Notes: generated by a model from the letters alone, not told the origin. 64,000 nt of DNA from Acidimicrobiaceae bacterium (GCA_947455165.1 CANGMP010000001.1:1-64000); one strand, 5' to 3'; numbered from the stretch's first letter, positions 27,568 through 36,334 are shown. A program made the numbers and translations.

Positions 27568-28413
27568 ATGCATCTTCAGTGGTTCTTTGCCAATCTTCCC
27601 CTCGCCTACGCCACGGCTTTGGCGTGGGCTCTTCTCGCCTTCGCAACTTCGTTTGTGGTTAAGCGCCACGCGATTATTGACGTCTTTTGGGGATCGGGAT
27701 TTCTCGTCGTTTTACTCGAGAGTCTGTTTGCGAGCCACCTCCACGGGGGCATGGACCACGAGACCATGCACATCTCGAATAGTTCGGTGAGCCACTGGGT
27801 CCACCTCAGCCTGCTCATTGCGGTGGCGCTATGGTCGCTACGACTTTCTCTCTACCTCGCCCTGCGTCAGCGTGGAACTGGCGAAGACACTCGATACGTG
27901 GCCATCTTGAAGAACGCCAAGGGTAAGAGCGATACCACGAAGGCGCTCAAAATCATCTACTTCACGCAAGGAACACTGCTCTTCTTGGTCTCAATCCCCC
28001 TACAGTTCGTGGCCTTTGCTTATCGCGTCTCCGTACCCGCGCTAACCATCATCGGCCTAGCACTCGCCCTCGTTGGCTTTCTCTTTGAAGCCATTGGCGA
28101 CGACCAACTTCGCCGCTTCATCGCCAATCCCGCTAATCACGGGACCACGATGAACCGCGGTCTGTGGAAATACACCCGGCACCCCAACTACTTCGGCGAA
28201 GCCGTTCTGTGGACTGGGTACTACCTCGTGGCCTGTTCGGTTCCCTGGGGATTCTTGACCATCGGATCATCGCTCCTGATGATTTACCTGGTTACATCAC
28301 TCTCCGGTAAGCCCATGCTGGAACGCAAGCTGAGCAAGACTCGAGAGGGTTACGCGGAATATATTGCTACCACTAGCTCCTTCATACCTCGCCCACCGAA
28401 GAAGCTGCACTAG
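27568..28413 (+). CDS. DUF1295 / steroid 5-alpha-reductase-like membrane protein
   Basis: Polytopic membrane protein of 281 residues (six or seven helices) of the DUF1295 family, related to steroid 5-alpha reductases and isoprenylcysteine methyltransferases. The C-terminal signature is clear: NRGLWKYTRHPNYFGEAVLWTGYYL (about residues 193-217) and GKPMLERKLSKTREGYAEYI. NADPH-dependent double-bond reduction of a lipid is the family expectation, but the substrate is unknown. The next gene, a cupin, follows 11 bases later, so the two are likely co-transcribed. Confidence 0.85.
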   Translation: MHLQWFFANLPLAYATALAWALLAFATSFVVKRHAIIDVFWGSGFLVVLLESLFASHLHGGMDHETMHISNSSVSHWVHLSLLIAVALWSLRLSLYLALRQRGTGEDTRYVAILKNAKGKSDTTKALKIIYFTQGTLLFLVSIPLQFVAFAYRVSVPALTIIGLALALVGFLFEAIGDDQLRRFIANPANHGTTMNRGLWKYTRHPNYFGEAVLWTGYYLVACSVPWGFLTIGSSLLMIYLVTSLSGKPMLERKLSKTREGYAEYIATTSSFIPRPPKKLH

Positions 28414-28424
28414 AGAGGACTGTC

Positions 28425-28895
28425 ATGTTCGATTTGATCCCCAAGGCTCTCCACGTCGGTCAAGACGAACTCCCCTTCGTCGACATCGGTGACGGCAGTT
28501 CCATGCAAGTCCTCCACATCGACCTCGACCGTGACCTCTGGGTCGTTCGCACACGTTTTCAGCCCGGCTACCAAGTCATGACCCACCGCCACACCGGTGA
28601 CGTCTACGCCTTCACCTTGAGCGGTTCGTGGCACTACCTCGAATACCCGGAAGTGAATCGCACCGGTTCGTACCTCTTTGAGCCGGCCGGTTCGACCCAC
28701 ACGCTCAACGTGCCAGCAGAAAACAGCGAGGTCACCGACGTCTTCTTTGCCATCTTTGGTAAGAACGAGAACCTCGATGCTGAGGGCAATGTCGTCTCCG
28801 TCTGGGATGCAGCCTTTATCAACCAGGTCTACCGATTGCTCTGTGAGGCCCAGGGTTATCCGGCGCCCAAGATTGTTGGCGTCGACATCGTCTAG
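28425..28895 (+). CDS. Cupin-fold protein (dioxygenase-like)
   Basis: Small cupin of 156 residues. The metal site of the first motif is visible in GYQVMTHRHTGDVYAFTLSG (two His and a Glu-like position occupied by Asp/Val), with a second motif LFEPAGSTHTLN. Overall it resembles ChrR-type and 2,4'-dihydroxyacetophenone dioxygenase-like cupins, which are Fe-dependent C-C bond cleaving enzymes. The reaction here is not known. AGAGAGGA precedes the ATG. It probably forms an operon with the DUF1295 gene and overlaps the convergent secreted protein by 4 bases. Confidence 0.75.
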   Translation: MFDLIPKALHVGQDELPFVDIGDGSSMQVLHIDLDRDLWVVRTRFQPGYQVMTHRHTGDVYAFTLSGSWHYLEYPEVNRTGSYLFEPAGSTHTLNVPAENSEVTDVFFAIFGKNENLDAEGNVVSVWDAAFINQVYRLLCEAQGYPAPKIVGVDIV

Positions 28896-29260
28896 TTCGA
28901 AAAGCAGCCCTGGCGATAGATCGCTTCGGGCAAGACCCCCGCAACACAGGTAACCGTGCGGTCAGTCGGCCACCAGGCGTTCAGATCGGGTCGCCAGCGC
29001 AGCACCACCGTTACCCCAATGGTGTGACCCGCGTTTTCGACGTCGGCCCAAAGAAAAGACCACGGGCCGTTGCAGCCGAAACTGGTGACGCGAACGACCT
29101 TTCCATCCCCCATCTGGCTCAAGTCTCGGGCCAGGGTTGGTGCGCTGCACGATGATGACAATGGCTCGAAGGCGCTGGCCGCGGCTTGAGGTCGGGTCGC
29201 CCCAAGGAGCAGGAGCGTTGCTGCCAATACAAATGCTGCGGCGAGTCGTAGGCTCTTCAT
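28892..29260 (-). CDS. Small secreted protein
   Basis: 122-residue protein with a clear signal peptide (MKSLRLAAAFVLAATLLLLG, cleavage near the AAASA at 28-32). The mature part of about 90 residues has four cysteines (CSAP, FGCNG, VTCVAG, QGCFSN) that may form two disulfides, and several Trp. I do not recognise a family. Codon bias and frame length support a real gene. Confidence 0.65.
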   Translation of the reverse strand: MKSLRLAAAFVLAATLLLLGATRPQAAASAFEPLSSSCSAPTLARDLSQMGDGKVVRVTSFGCNGPWSFLWADVENAGHTIGVTVVLRWRPDLNAWWPTDRTVTCVAGVLPEAIYRQGCFSN

Positions 29261-29268
29261 AACGACAT

Positions 29269-29297
29269 TTGACCACGTTTTGAAACGAGTTCATGTT
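29269..29297 (+). promoter_or_regulatory. Candidate ybjQ-family promoter
   Basis: TTGACC (29269-29274), 17-base spacer, CATGTT (29292-29297); 18 bases before the ATG of the YbjQ gene, which has AAAGGA as ribosome binding site. Confidence 0.4.
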
Positions 29298-29314
29298 CAC
29301 TGCAAAGGACCACC

Positions 29315-29638
29315 ATGCTGATTGCCACAACCAACGACGCCCCCGGCTACAAGATCACCAAACTCATCGGTGAAGTCAGCGGACTAACGGTACGCACCCG
29401 CCACATTGGTGCCCAGCTCGGCGCTTCGCTGAAGTCAATTGTTGGCGGCGAACTGGCCGGCATGACTCGCCAACTGGCCGAGGCTCGAAGCGAGGCTATG
29501 GACCGCCTCAAGGAGTCGGCGGAGGCACTGGGCGCCAATGCCGTTATCGCCATGCGGTTTGACTCCAACGAGCTCGGTGGCGTCTACCAAGAGATCTTGG
29601 CCTACGGCACCGCAGTGGTTGTTGAACCTCTGAACTAA
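29315..29638 (+). CDS. YbjQ/UPF0145 family protein
   Basis: 107-residue protein of the YbjQ (UPF0145, DUF74) family: the N-terminal IATTNDAPGYKITKLIGEVSG, the central helix with ARSEAMDRLKESAEALGANAVI and the terminal AYGTAVVVEP are all family features. Members assemble as pentamers; a metal- or ligand-binding role has been suggested but no function is established. AAAGGA precedes the ATG. The 3' end overlaps the siroheme gene by 4 bases. Confidence 0.9.
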   Translation: MLIATTNDAPGYKITKLIGEVSGLTVRTRHIGAQLGASLKSIVGGELAGMTRQLAEARSEAMDRLKESAEALGANAVIAMRFDSNELGGVYQEILAYGTAVVVEPLN

Positions 29639-30186
29639 TTTCCTTCAGCGGCAAAGAGCTCTTCAATGCGAGCTCGCCATGAGATCGACTCTGTCGAGAC
29701 ACCCGATTCGTGCATCGCGTCTCGCTCGGTCCGGAGCGACTTCGCCACCGAGGCGACGCCCCGTGGCAACGTGGCGCGAACGTGGTCTCGGAGATACTGT
29801 GCCAACGCGGGGGCCGAACCCTCGGATGAGACCGAAACCGTCACGGGACCCTCCCGGTGCACTGCGGTAAAGAAGAAATCGCATCGACCTGGGTCGTCGA
29901 CGACGTTGAGCCAGATTCCCCGAGCGTTTGCTTCAGCGACCACGAGATCATTGACCTCGGGCACGCCCGTTGCGGAGATGACGAGATGAAACCCTTCAAG
30001 ATCGCCGGGGGTATATCGCCGTGCTTCGTGGTGCACGCCCTCGGGCAAGGACACCAAGACTTCAGGGGAAATGACGGTGATGTTCGCCCCCTGCTCGAGG
30101 ACCAGGGCGATCTTGCTGGCCGCTACTTTCCCAGCGCCAAGGACGAGTACGCGCTTGTTGGTAAGCGACAGGGCGAGTGGCAGCAT
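29635..30186 (-). CDS. sirC: Precorrin-2 dehydrogenase / sirohydrochlorin ferrochelatase
   Basis: CysG N-domain/Met8p/SirC-type protein of 183 residues that oxidises precorrin-2 with NAD and may also insert Fe to give siroheme. The Rossmann motif KRVLVLGAGKVAASKI (11-26) and NVVDDPGRCDFFFTAVHREGPVTVSVSSEG are characteristic. It shares one base with the SUMT gene upstream, giving the order sulfite reductase - cobA - sirC: the enzyme and its cofactor pathway in one operon. Confidence 0.93.
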   Translation of the reverse strand: MLPLALSLTNKRVLVLGAGKVAASKIALVLEQGANITVISPEVLVSLPEGVHHEARRYTPGDLEGFHLVISATGVPEVNDLVVAEANARGIWLNVVDDPGRCDFFFTAVHREGPVTVSVSSEGSAPALAQYLRDHVRATLPRGVASVAKSLRTERDAMHESGVSTESISWRARIEELFAAEGN

Positions 30187-30917
30187 TACCAGCTGGCGGT
30201 TGCCAGTTCGGCGCTGAGTCGAGAGAGCGCCAGTGCCGCCACCGCACCAATCACGATGATGGCGGGATTGGCGATCTCGGTATCGGCCAGTGCCGCAAGG
30301 TGAGTGCGAATCGTGCGCTGTGTTGACGTGTAGGCCCGCTCGATCACGGCGACCGGTGTGGCGTCATGCAATCCTCCGGCGATCAGCTGGCGCGCGATCT
30401 CGGCCCGATGCGCGACGCCCATCAGGACGACCAGTGTCAAGTCGGGATTGGCGAGCCGCTCAAACGAGTTGCACTCTCCGTCGAGAAGATGGCCCGTCAC
30501 GATGGTGACTCCACGAGACACTCCGCGGTGCGTCACGGGGATGCCCGCAGCCAGGGGGCCACTGAGCGACGACGAAAGGCCGGGGACAATGTCGCAGGCA
30601 TATCCGGCGGCGCGCAGCGCCATCATCTCTTCGCCACCTCGGCCAAAGACGAAGGGATCGCCACCCTTGAGGCGGACGATGCTCCTGCCAGTCGCCGCCA
30701 AGGCAACGAGGATGTCGTTAATCGACTCTTGACTCGAGGAACGACCTGGAGTTTTGCCGACGTCAATCATTTCTGCGTCGTCTCGCGCGAGATCGAGCAC
30801 CGATTGGTCGACCAGGCGGTCGTAGACAACGACATCGGCTTGGCCGAGGAGCCTCGCGGCCCGCACCGTGAGGAGATCGGCATCGCCGGGGCCGGCCCCG
30901 ATCAATGTGACGCTCAC
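30186..30917 (-). CDS. cobA: Uroporphyrinogen-III C-methyltransferase
   Basis: SUMT makes precorrin-2 from uroporphyrinogen III with two SAM. The 243-residue protein carries LIGAGPGDADLLTVRAARLL (residues 5-24), VVYDRLV, IVRLKGGDPFVFGRGGEE (near 77-94) and PVTHRGVSRG. It overlaps the sulfite reductase stop by 4 bases and sirC by 1. In the context of a siroheme-dependent reductase its product most likely goes to siroheme rather than cobalamin. Confidence 0.96.
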   Translation of the reverse strand: MSVTLIGAGPGDADLLTVRAARLLGQADVVVYDRLVDQSVLDLARDDAEMIDVGKTPGRSSSQESINDILVALAATGRSIVRLKGGDPFVFGRGGEEMMALRAAGYACDIVPGLSSSLSGPLAAGIPVTHRGVSRGVTIVTGHLLDGECNSFERLANPDLTLVVLMGVAHRAEIARQLIAGGLHDATPVAVIERAYTSTQRTIRTHLAALADTEIANPAIIVIGAVAALALSRLSAELATASW

Positions 30918-32581
30918 TGCACACCTCGCCGGTGTGCGAAGTCACCAAAGGATTCGTTCTCGTCTCCACTGCTGGCCCACGCATCCAAGAGCGGTGCGAC
31001 AGTGGCGGCCAAGTCGACAACTTTCACCTTTTCAAACGCCAGGCTGGCCAGCCGGTCACCCCGCTTCGAACCACCGACGTAGATGTCATAGGTCGACTTG
31101 GTCCGGCCCACGATGCCGATCTCAGCAACGGCCGGACGGGCGCAACCATTTGGGCAACCGGTGACTCGCAGCGTTACCGGCCGCCGCGCCAGACCGCGCG
31201 TCTCGAGTGCTGACTCGAACTGCGAGACGATGTCGCTCAGAACTCGCTCAGACTCGGTAAGTGCCTGGCTGCAAGTCGGCAATGCCGGACAAGCCAGAGC
31301 GGATTTTTCAATTGGGCCCAAGTCCTCGGCACTGCGCACCCCGGCAGCCAGAAGCGCTTGTTGGACAAATGCCCGCTCGTCCTCTGTGATGCCGTCGATG
31401 ATGATGTCCTGCTGAGCCGTCAAGTAGAACCGGACCGGAAGAGCCGTGGCGAGTTGACGAAGTGCTGAGCGTGTTTGCGTGCGCTCGTCGTCGCGGATTC
31501 GACCAGCGGCGACCCGCACGCCAACTCGCCAGAGGCCGTCGCGGTGTTGCGACCAACCGAGGTGGTCGTGGCGGTCGAACTCAGTGGGTAGATCGAGCGG
31601 TGCCGCGAGACTCCGGCCGAGACGCTGCTCAATCTCGAGACGAAACGCGGGAAGACCGGCGTCGGCAACTACGTACTTCAGTCGCGCACGCTTTCGGTCG
31701 GTGCGATCACCAAGGTCCTTGTACGCATCGAGAACGGCCGCAATCACATCGTCCACGTCACTGCGAGGAACAAAAGCCAAGGGCTCACCGAGGCGCGCAA
31801 AGGTGTGTTCGTGGGCGTAATTTCTGCCGAGACCGCCGGCCACCACGAAGGTGTAGCCCTCCCCTAGTTCGGGGTGATTTCCAGGAATGAGTCCGAGGTC
31901 CTGGGCGTACACGTCGACACAGTTCTCACCGGGATTGGCAATGGCAATCTTGAACTTTCTCGGAAGGTACGTGTCACCGTAGAAGGCGTGTTCGGCCACC
32001 GTTTCGCGCGAAGCCGCCAACTGACCATCAACAAAGATCTCCCAGTGCGCCGTCGTCTTGGGGCGGAACTTGGTGGCGAGCGCCAGCGCTTGGTCGCGGT
32101 GCGAAGGGTCGTGGTGCGAGGCCTGCAGGTCTGGACACATGACGACATTGCGCACCACATCGCCACAGCCGCCGAAGGATGTCATCATGACTTCATCCAA
32201 TTCACGGGCGAGCTGGCGCAGATCCCCCTTCACCGTGCCGTGGTACTGGATGGCTTGTCGAGTGGTGAGTCGAATCGTGCCATCAGCGACCGAGTCGGCA
32301 ATGACGTCAATGGCAAGCCACTGTTCACTCGTCAGAAAGCCACCGGGAACGACGACACGAGTCATAAAGATGTGCTCGAGTTCCTCGCCGGCGAGCGATC
32401 GCTCTCGACGGACGTCTCGGTTGTCCTGGGCGTAGATGCCGTGGAACTTGAGGAGCTGCTCGCTATCGCCGTCGAACTTGGGCGACGAGTTCTCAAGCTC
32501 GTCATTCAGGGTGCCACGGAGGTAGTCGCTCGCGCGCTTAGCCACCTCAACGGCGGTCTCCTCTTTAACAATCTGCGTCAC
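30914..32581 (-). CDS. sir: Sulfite reductase hemoprotein (siroheme/4Fe-4S)
   Basis: Assimilatory nitrite/sulfite reductase family protein, 555 residues from the GTG at 32581, which has AGGAGG 4 bases upstream; a TTG further upstream is rejected because it would precede this site. Siroheme-binding RLTTRQAIQYHG and the 4Fe-4S/siroheme ligands CPALPTC and GCPNGC near the C-terminus are present. The C-terminal Cys spacing and context (cobA, sirC, divergent TauD) favour sulfite over nitrite as substrate; nitrite cannot be excluded. Six electrons reduce sulfite to sulfide for cysteine synthesis; no flavoprotein partner is in the window, so a ferredoxin-type donor is likely. Confidence 0.9.
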   Translation of the reverse strand: MTQIVKEETAVEVAKRASDYLRGTLNDELENSSPKFDGDSEQLLKFHGIYAQDNRDVRRERSLAGEELEHIFMTRVVVPGGFLTSEQWLAIDVIADSVADGTIRLTTRQAIQYHGTVKGDLRQLARELDEVMMTSFGGCGDVVRNVVMCPDLQASHHDPSHRDQALALATKFRPKTTAHWEIFVDGQLAASRETVAEHAFYGDTYLPRKFKIAIANPGENCVDVYAQDLGLIPGNHPELGEGYTFVVAGGLGRNYAHEHTFARLGEPLAFVPRSDVDDVIAAVLDAYKDLGDRTDRKRARLKYVVADAGLPAFRLEIEQRLGRSLAAPLDLPTEFDRHDHLGWSQHRDGLWRVGVRVAAGRIRDDERTQTRSALRQLATALPVRFYLTAQQDIIIDGITEDERAFVQQALLAAGVRSAEDLGPIEKSALACPALPTCSQALTESERVLSDIVSQFESALETRGLARRPVTLRVTGCPNGCARPAVAEIGIVGRTKSTYDIYVGGSKRGDRLASLAFEKVKVVDLAATVAPLLDAWASSGDENESFGDFAHRRGVQ

Positions 32582-32654
32582 AGTGCCTCCTAATTGCAAC
32601 AAACCTTACTGATTTAGTCAGGAATTGGCACATCACCGCCTTCATCAGGGTTTT

Positions 32655-32699
32655 TGAGATTGAATGCCGTGGACAATTCGCCCATCTATGTCAATCTCA
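32655..32699. promoter_or_regulatory. Inverted repeat between sir and tauD, candidate operator
   Basis: TGAGATTGA (32655-32663) is repeated as its exact reverse complement TCAATCTCA (32691-32699), with 27 bases between. The pair lies in the 192-base divergent space between the sulfite reductase and the TauD gene. A smaller CTGA-TCAG repeat is at 32609-32621. No regulator gene is adjacent, so the binding protein is unknown. Confidence 0.5.
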
Positions 32700-32773
32700 T
32701 TACAAAGGGCCGGGTCTGAACGTTCGGTTAGGGAATGACTACTACCTTCATAGAAATTGACGAAGGAGTCACC

Positions 32774-33667
32774 GTGTCGAATCAGAACTGGACCGTAGAG
32801 CCCATTACCGGCGCATTCGGTGCCGAACTCAGCGGACCGTTCTTGCGTGGCGTCACTGACCCCACCGAGATTCACGATCTCCTCGCCGAACACCTAGTGC
32901 TCGTCTTTCGCAACCAGAACTTGACTCACGCCGAACACTCTCGACTCGCCCACTTAATGGGTGAACCGACGCCGGCCCACCCCGTAGTGCCGGGACACCC
33001 CGACTACCCCGAAATGCTGATTCTCGACGCGGCGGCTGGTGGCAAGAACGCCATGTGGCACACCGATGTCACCTTCATTGAAAATCCGCCGCAGATGTCG
33101 ATCCTCGTCGCAGACGCGGTGCCACCGTACGGTGGCGACACGTTGTGGAGCGACACTCGCACTGCCTACGAGAAGCTGAACCCCGCCCTTCGCTCGGCAC
33201 TGACGGAGATGGAAGCCGTTCACCGCATCGCTCCCTTGGCGTACTGGGGCGAGCCCTTTGATACCGCACTCACGCGAGACGACGCCGACTACCTCTATGA
33301 ACTATCGAAGAAGCAGCCGCCGATCATCCACCCGGTGGTGCGCATTCACCCGAAGACCGGTCGGCCGTCACTCTTTGTAAACCCCGGCTTTACGAGCCAC
33401 CTGGTTGGTTGCTCGCGCATCGAAAGCCAGAATCTCCTCGCCCTTCTCTACGCACACCAGACCCAGCCGGAGTTCACTCTTCGCCACCGTTGGCAACTCG
33501 GCGACGTCTTGATGTGGGACAACCAAGCCACCATGCACTACGCAACCGACGACTACGTAAACGTCGATCGCCGCATGCGACGCATCACCTTGCGAGGCAC
33601 CAAGCCGACTAGCCCTACAGGAGTTGTTAGTCGTGTCGCGACCGATCCGCTGATTGCAGTTCGTTAA
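32774..33667 (+). CDS. TauD/TfdA-family alpha-ketoglutarate dioxygenase
   Basis: Fe(II)/2-oxoglutarate dioxygenase of the TauD/TfdA family. Metal ligands are His and Asp in MWHTDVTF and a distal His in NQATMHYA; the conserved AVPPYGGDTLWSD and FVNPGFTSHLVG blocks are present. The start is set at the GTG at 32774 because AAGGAG lies 5 bases before it; the ATG at 32735 lacks a usable site. This gives 297 residues. Such enzymes cleave sulfonates or related C-S (or C-O) compounds, releasing sulfite and an aldehyde. Placement opposite the sulfite reductase fits sulfonate-sulfur use; the substrate is inferred. Confidence 0.9.
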   Translation: MSNQNWTVEPITGAFGAELSGPFLRGVTDPTEIHDLLAEHLVLVFRNQNLTHAEHSRLAHLMGEPTPAHPVVPGHPDYPEMLILDAAAGGKNAMWHTDVTFIENPPQMSILVADAVPPYGGDTLWSDTRTAYEKLNPALRSALTEMEAVHRIAPLAYWGEPFDTALTRDDADYLYELSKKQPPIIHPVVRIHPKTGRPSLFVNPGFTSHLVGCSRIESQNLLALLYAHQTQPEFTLRHRWQLGDVLMWDNQATMHYATDDYVNVDRRMRRITLRGTKPTSPTGVVSRVATDPLIAVR

Positions 33668-34863
33668 GCCGTCTGACTCTTAGCGAGCGCAACGCCGGCG
33701 TAGAGCGCAATGCCGGCAGCCATGCCCGACTCATTGATTACCATGCGGTTTGAGTGGTTCGGTGCCGCCTCGAAGAAGTTGACGCCATCGGGGCAGAGCC
33801 CGAGAAAGACCATGGCCCCCGGCACCTTCTCCAGGACGTAACTGAAGTCTTCCGCTCCCATCACGGGAGTCGGCATCTCGAGGGCAAAACCTTCGCCAAG
33901 CACGCCGGTCGCCACCTGTCGAGACCAGTCGGCCACGGTGTGGTCATTGACGGTGACCGGGTAGCCGAGCTCAACATCAAACTCAGCCGTAGCGCCGTGA
34001 GCCGAGGCAATACCGTGCGCGAGCCGCTCGAGTTCGCCACGAACGTACTCACGCGTGAAGGCCGAGACTGTGCGAATCGTGCCGTGAATCTGCGCGCGTT
34101 CAGGGATGACGTTGCTGGTTGTTCCCGCAGTGACGTGCGCGATGGTGACTACCGCCGGGTCAAAGGCGTTGATCTTGCGAGTGACCATGGACTGAATAGC
34201 GAGAACGAGTTCACAGGCGATAGGAATCGGGTCGAGTGCGGCATGAGGTTGAGATGCGTGGCCGCCACGACCGACAATGTCGATGGTGATCTCGTCAGAC
34301 GACGCCATAATGGTGCCGCCGCGAGTGCCAATCACCTTGTTCGGTATTGAAGGTGTGACGTGGATAGCAAAGGCGAGGTCCGGCGTGCCAGCGACCTCGA
34401 GGAGTCCCTCTTCAATCATGATTTCAGCACCGCCGTGCCCTTCTTCACCGGGCTGGAACATGAAGACCACTCGGCCGTTTAGATCGTCCCTGCGGGCCAC
34501 CAGGAGCTTGGCAGCGTGGACGAGCATGGACGTGTGGGCGTCGTGGCCGCAGGCGTGCATGACGCCTTCGACCGTGCTCTTAAATGGCTCACTGGTGTCT
34601 TCGGGCATCGGGAGCGCGTCCATGTCGCCGCGCAGAAGCACTGTTGGCCCGGGGCGCCCCGTGTCGAGAACGGCCGTGACGCTGCTCAACGCCTTGCCCT
34701 TGATGATTGTCAGCCCCAAACCCTCGAGACCCTCAATGACTTTGGCCTGCGTCCGAGGCAAGTCGTTGCCGAGCTCGGGGTGCTGGTGAAGATCGCGCCG
34801 GAAGGCAATGGCGGCGGGAAGGAGTAGTTCAGCGTCGGCGAGAAGCCCAGTAAAAGTGTCCAT
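33664..34863 (-). CDS. M20 family metallo-amidohydrolase
   Basis: Zinc aminoacylase/carboxypeptidase of the M20D type (hippurate hydrolase/N-acyl amino acid or IAA-conjugate amidohydrolase). The 399-residue protein has RRDLHQHPELGNDLPRT (near 23), LLRGDMDALPM (near 78), and the zinc motif MHACGHDAHTSML (about 106-118), then the dimerisation domain. It releases amino acids from N-acyl conjugates; the exact substrate is unknown. Its stop overlaps the TauD stop by 4 bases in a convergent arrangement. Nothing in it indicates a link to sulfur metabolism. Confidence 0.92.
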   Translation of the reverse strand: MDTFTGLLADAELLLPAAIAFRRDLHQHPELGNDLPRTQAKVIEGLEGLGLTIIKGKALSSVTAVLDTGRPGPTVLLRGDMDALPMPEDTSEPFKSTVEGVMHACGHDAHTSMLVHAAKLLVARRDDLNGRVVFMFQPGEEGHGGAEIMIEEGLLEVAGTPDLAFAIHVTPSIPNKVIGTRGGTIMASSDEITIDIVGRGGHASQPHAALDPIPIACELVLAIQSMVTRKINAFDPAVVTIAHVTAGTTSNVIPERAQIHGTIRTVSAFTREYVRGELERLAHGIASAHGATAEFDVELGYPVTVNDHTVADWSRQVATGVLGEGFALEMPTPVMGAEDFSYVLEKVPGAMVFLGLCPDGVNFFEAAPNHSNRMVINESGMAAGIALYAGVALAKSQTA

Positions 34864-35032
34864 GCGCTAAGTGTACGAAGGGAGGTACGGAATTGAGGGT
34901 TTCGAACACCCCGTGAGAGGGCGTTAGACGAGATGTATTTTCTAGTAAATTATTCAAGTCTGTTGCGTTGCAGCAACCGGCAACGTCTCTCGAGTCTGTC
35001 GTGAAGCGTTCTACGAACCCCGAGTGTGAGCC

Positions 35033-36280
35033 GTGTCTACAGAAGAAGCGACAAAGACCGATACGTCATCGACCGTGAGTCGGTGGCACCCCAGTCAGTG
35101 GCAGTTGTGGAGTTACCCCACCAAGCCCAGTTTCCGTAACGACATCCAGGGCCTTCGCGCCATTGCCGTTATCTACACCGTCTTTTTCCACTTCGGTATC
35201 GCTCGCTACAGCACCGGTGTCGACATCTTCATGGTCATCAGTGGATTTGCGATTACCCGAGTTCTTCTGCGCAGCCGCCTGCAAAAGGGACAGGTTCTCT
35301 TTGACCTCAAGGGCTTTTACGCCCGTCGTGTTCGGAGAATTCTTCCCGTTTCCACACTCCTGCTGATTGTCACCATCCTCGCGGCCTACATCTGGCTCGG
35401 ACCCCTCGGTGGTGCGGGCGACGTCGCTACCGACGCCCAGTGGTCTGCCATTTTCCTTGAGAACTGGCACGCCATTGCCCAGAGCACGAACTATTTCGCT
35501 GACACTCAGACACCGTCGTTGCTCTTGCACTACTGGTCCCTGGGTTTTGACGAACAGTTCTATGTGGTCTACCCCATTGTCTTGATCGGCATCATGTCGT
35601 GGAGCCCTGAGCGCATTCGCCGCAAGGTCCTCGCCGGCACCCTGATGGCCGTGGTGGTTGCTTCGGCCATCTGGGCCATGATGCAGACCAGCAGCGACCC
35701 GCTCATCGCGTATCTTTCGACCTACACGCGCATCTGGGAGATTGCCCTCGGAGGCCTCCTGGCTCTCGTGCCCGAGGAGATCGCGTTCAAGAGCGAGAAG
35801 ATCAATGCGCTCATTGGTTGGATTTCGCTCTTCACCCTGTTTTTCGCCGGTTACTTCATCTACGCCGACGGGGTTCCGTGGCCCAACGCCATCTACCCCT
35901 GCCTGGGCACCCTGGGCATCATTTGGACGGGACGCCGTTCCGGCAAATGGGGCCCCAACGCATTCTTGATGCTCAAGCCGGTGGTCTACGTCGGCAACAT
36001 GTCCTACTCGCTCTACCTGTGGAACTACATCTGGCTCTACTTGCCGCTTCGCTTCGCTCTACCCGGAGTCACGATGTCGACCCAGGCCGTGGGACCCCGC
36101 CTTCTTCAGGTGGCCGCCGGGTTCCTCTGTGCGGTAATTACGTACCACCTCGTTGAGTGGCCGCTGCGTGAATCAACGCTGCTAGAGCGCAAGCTGTGGC
36201 TGAACATTCCAATTGGCTTTGGCATGATCGGCATTGTGTTCGTCGTGGCGTGGCTCTGCGGAACCTTCTGGCCCCTGTAA
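35033..36280 (+). CDS. Acyltransferase-3 membrane protein without SGNH domain
   Basis: Membrane acyltransferase-3 of 415 residues with about ten helices. Family blocks: FRNDIQGLRAIAVIYTVFFHFG (residues 27-48, catalytic-type His in FFHFG), VDIFMVISGFAITRVLL and FYARRVRRILPV. After the last helix the protein ends; there is no periplasmic SGNH domain, unlike the gene at the left edge. The two genes that follow encode secreted SGNH-like proteins, so this may be a split version of the two-domain enzyme. The GTG start has no convincing ribosome binding site. A 169-base AT-richer gap lies upstream. Confidence 0.92.
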   Translation: MSTEEATKTDTSSTVSRWHPSQWQLWSYPTKPSFRNDIQGLRAIAVIYTVFFHFGIARYSTGVDIFMVISGFAITRVLLRSRLQKGQVLFDLKGFYARRVRRILPVSTLLLIVTILAAYIWLGPLGGAGDVATDAQWSAIFLENWHAIAQSTNYFADTQTPSLLLHYWSLGFDEQFYVVYPIVLIGIMSWSPERIRRKVLAGTLMAVVVASAIWAMMQTSSDPLIAYLSTYTRIWEIALGGLLALVPEEIAFKSEKINALIGWISLFTLFFAGYFIYADGVPWPNAIYPCLGTLGIIWTGRRSGKWGPNAFLMLKPVVYVGNMSYSLYLWNYIWLYLPLRFALPGVTMSTQAVGPRLLQVAAGFLCAVITYHLVEWPLRESTLLERKLWLNIPIGFGMIGIVFVVAWLCGTFWPL

Positions 36281-36296
36281 CTGTTCTTAGCCATCC

Positions 36297-36316
36297 CCTC
36301 GGACTTATCCCCGAGG
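36297..36316. terminator. Hairpin between convergent genes
   Basis: CCTCGG and CCGAGG form a 6-bp stem with an 8-base loop, between the stops of the acyltransferase and the first SGNH gene. No T-run; a weak bidirectional terminator at best. Confidence 0.3.
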
Positions 36317-36334
36317 CGACTCTGTAGAGCGGCC

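Noticed and set aside
34864-35032. Possible riboswitch or operator in AT-rich gap before the acyltransferase
   Set aside because: Only a short GTTGC/GCAAC inverted repeat is visible; it is too small to assign.
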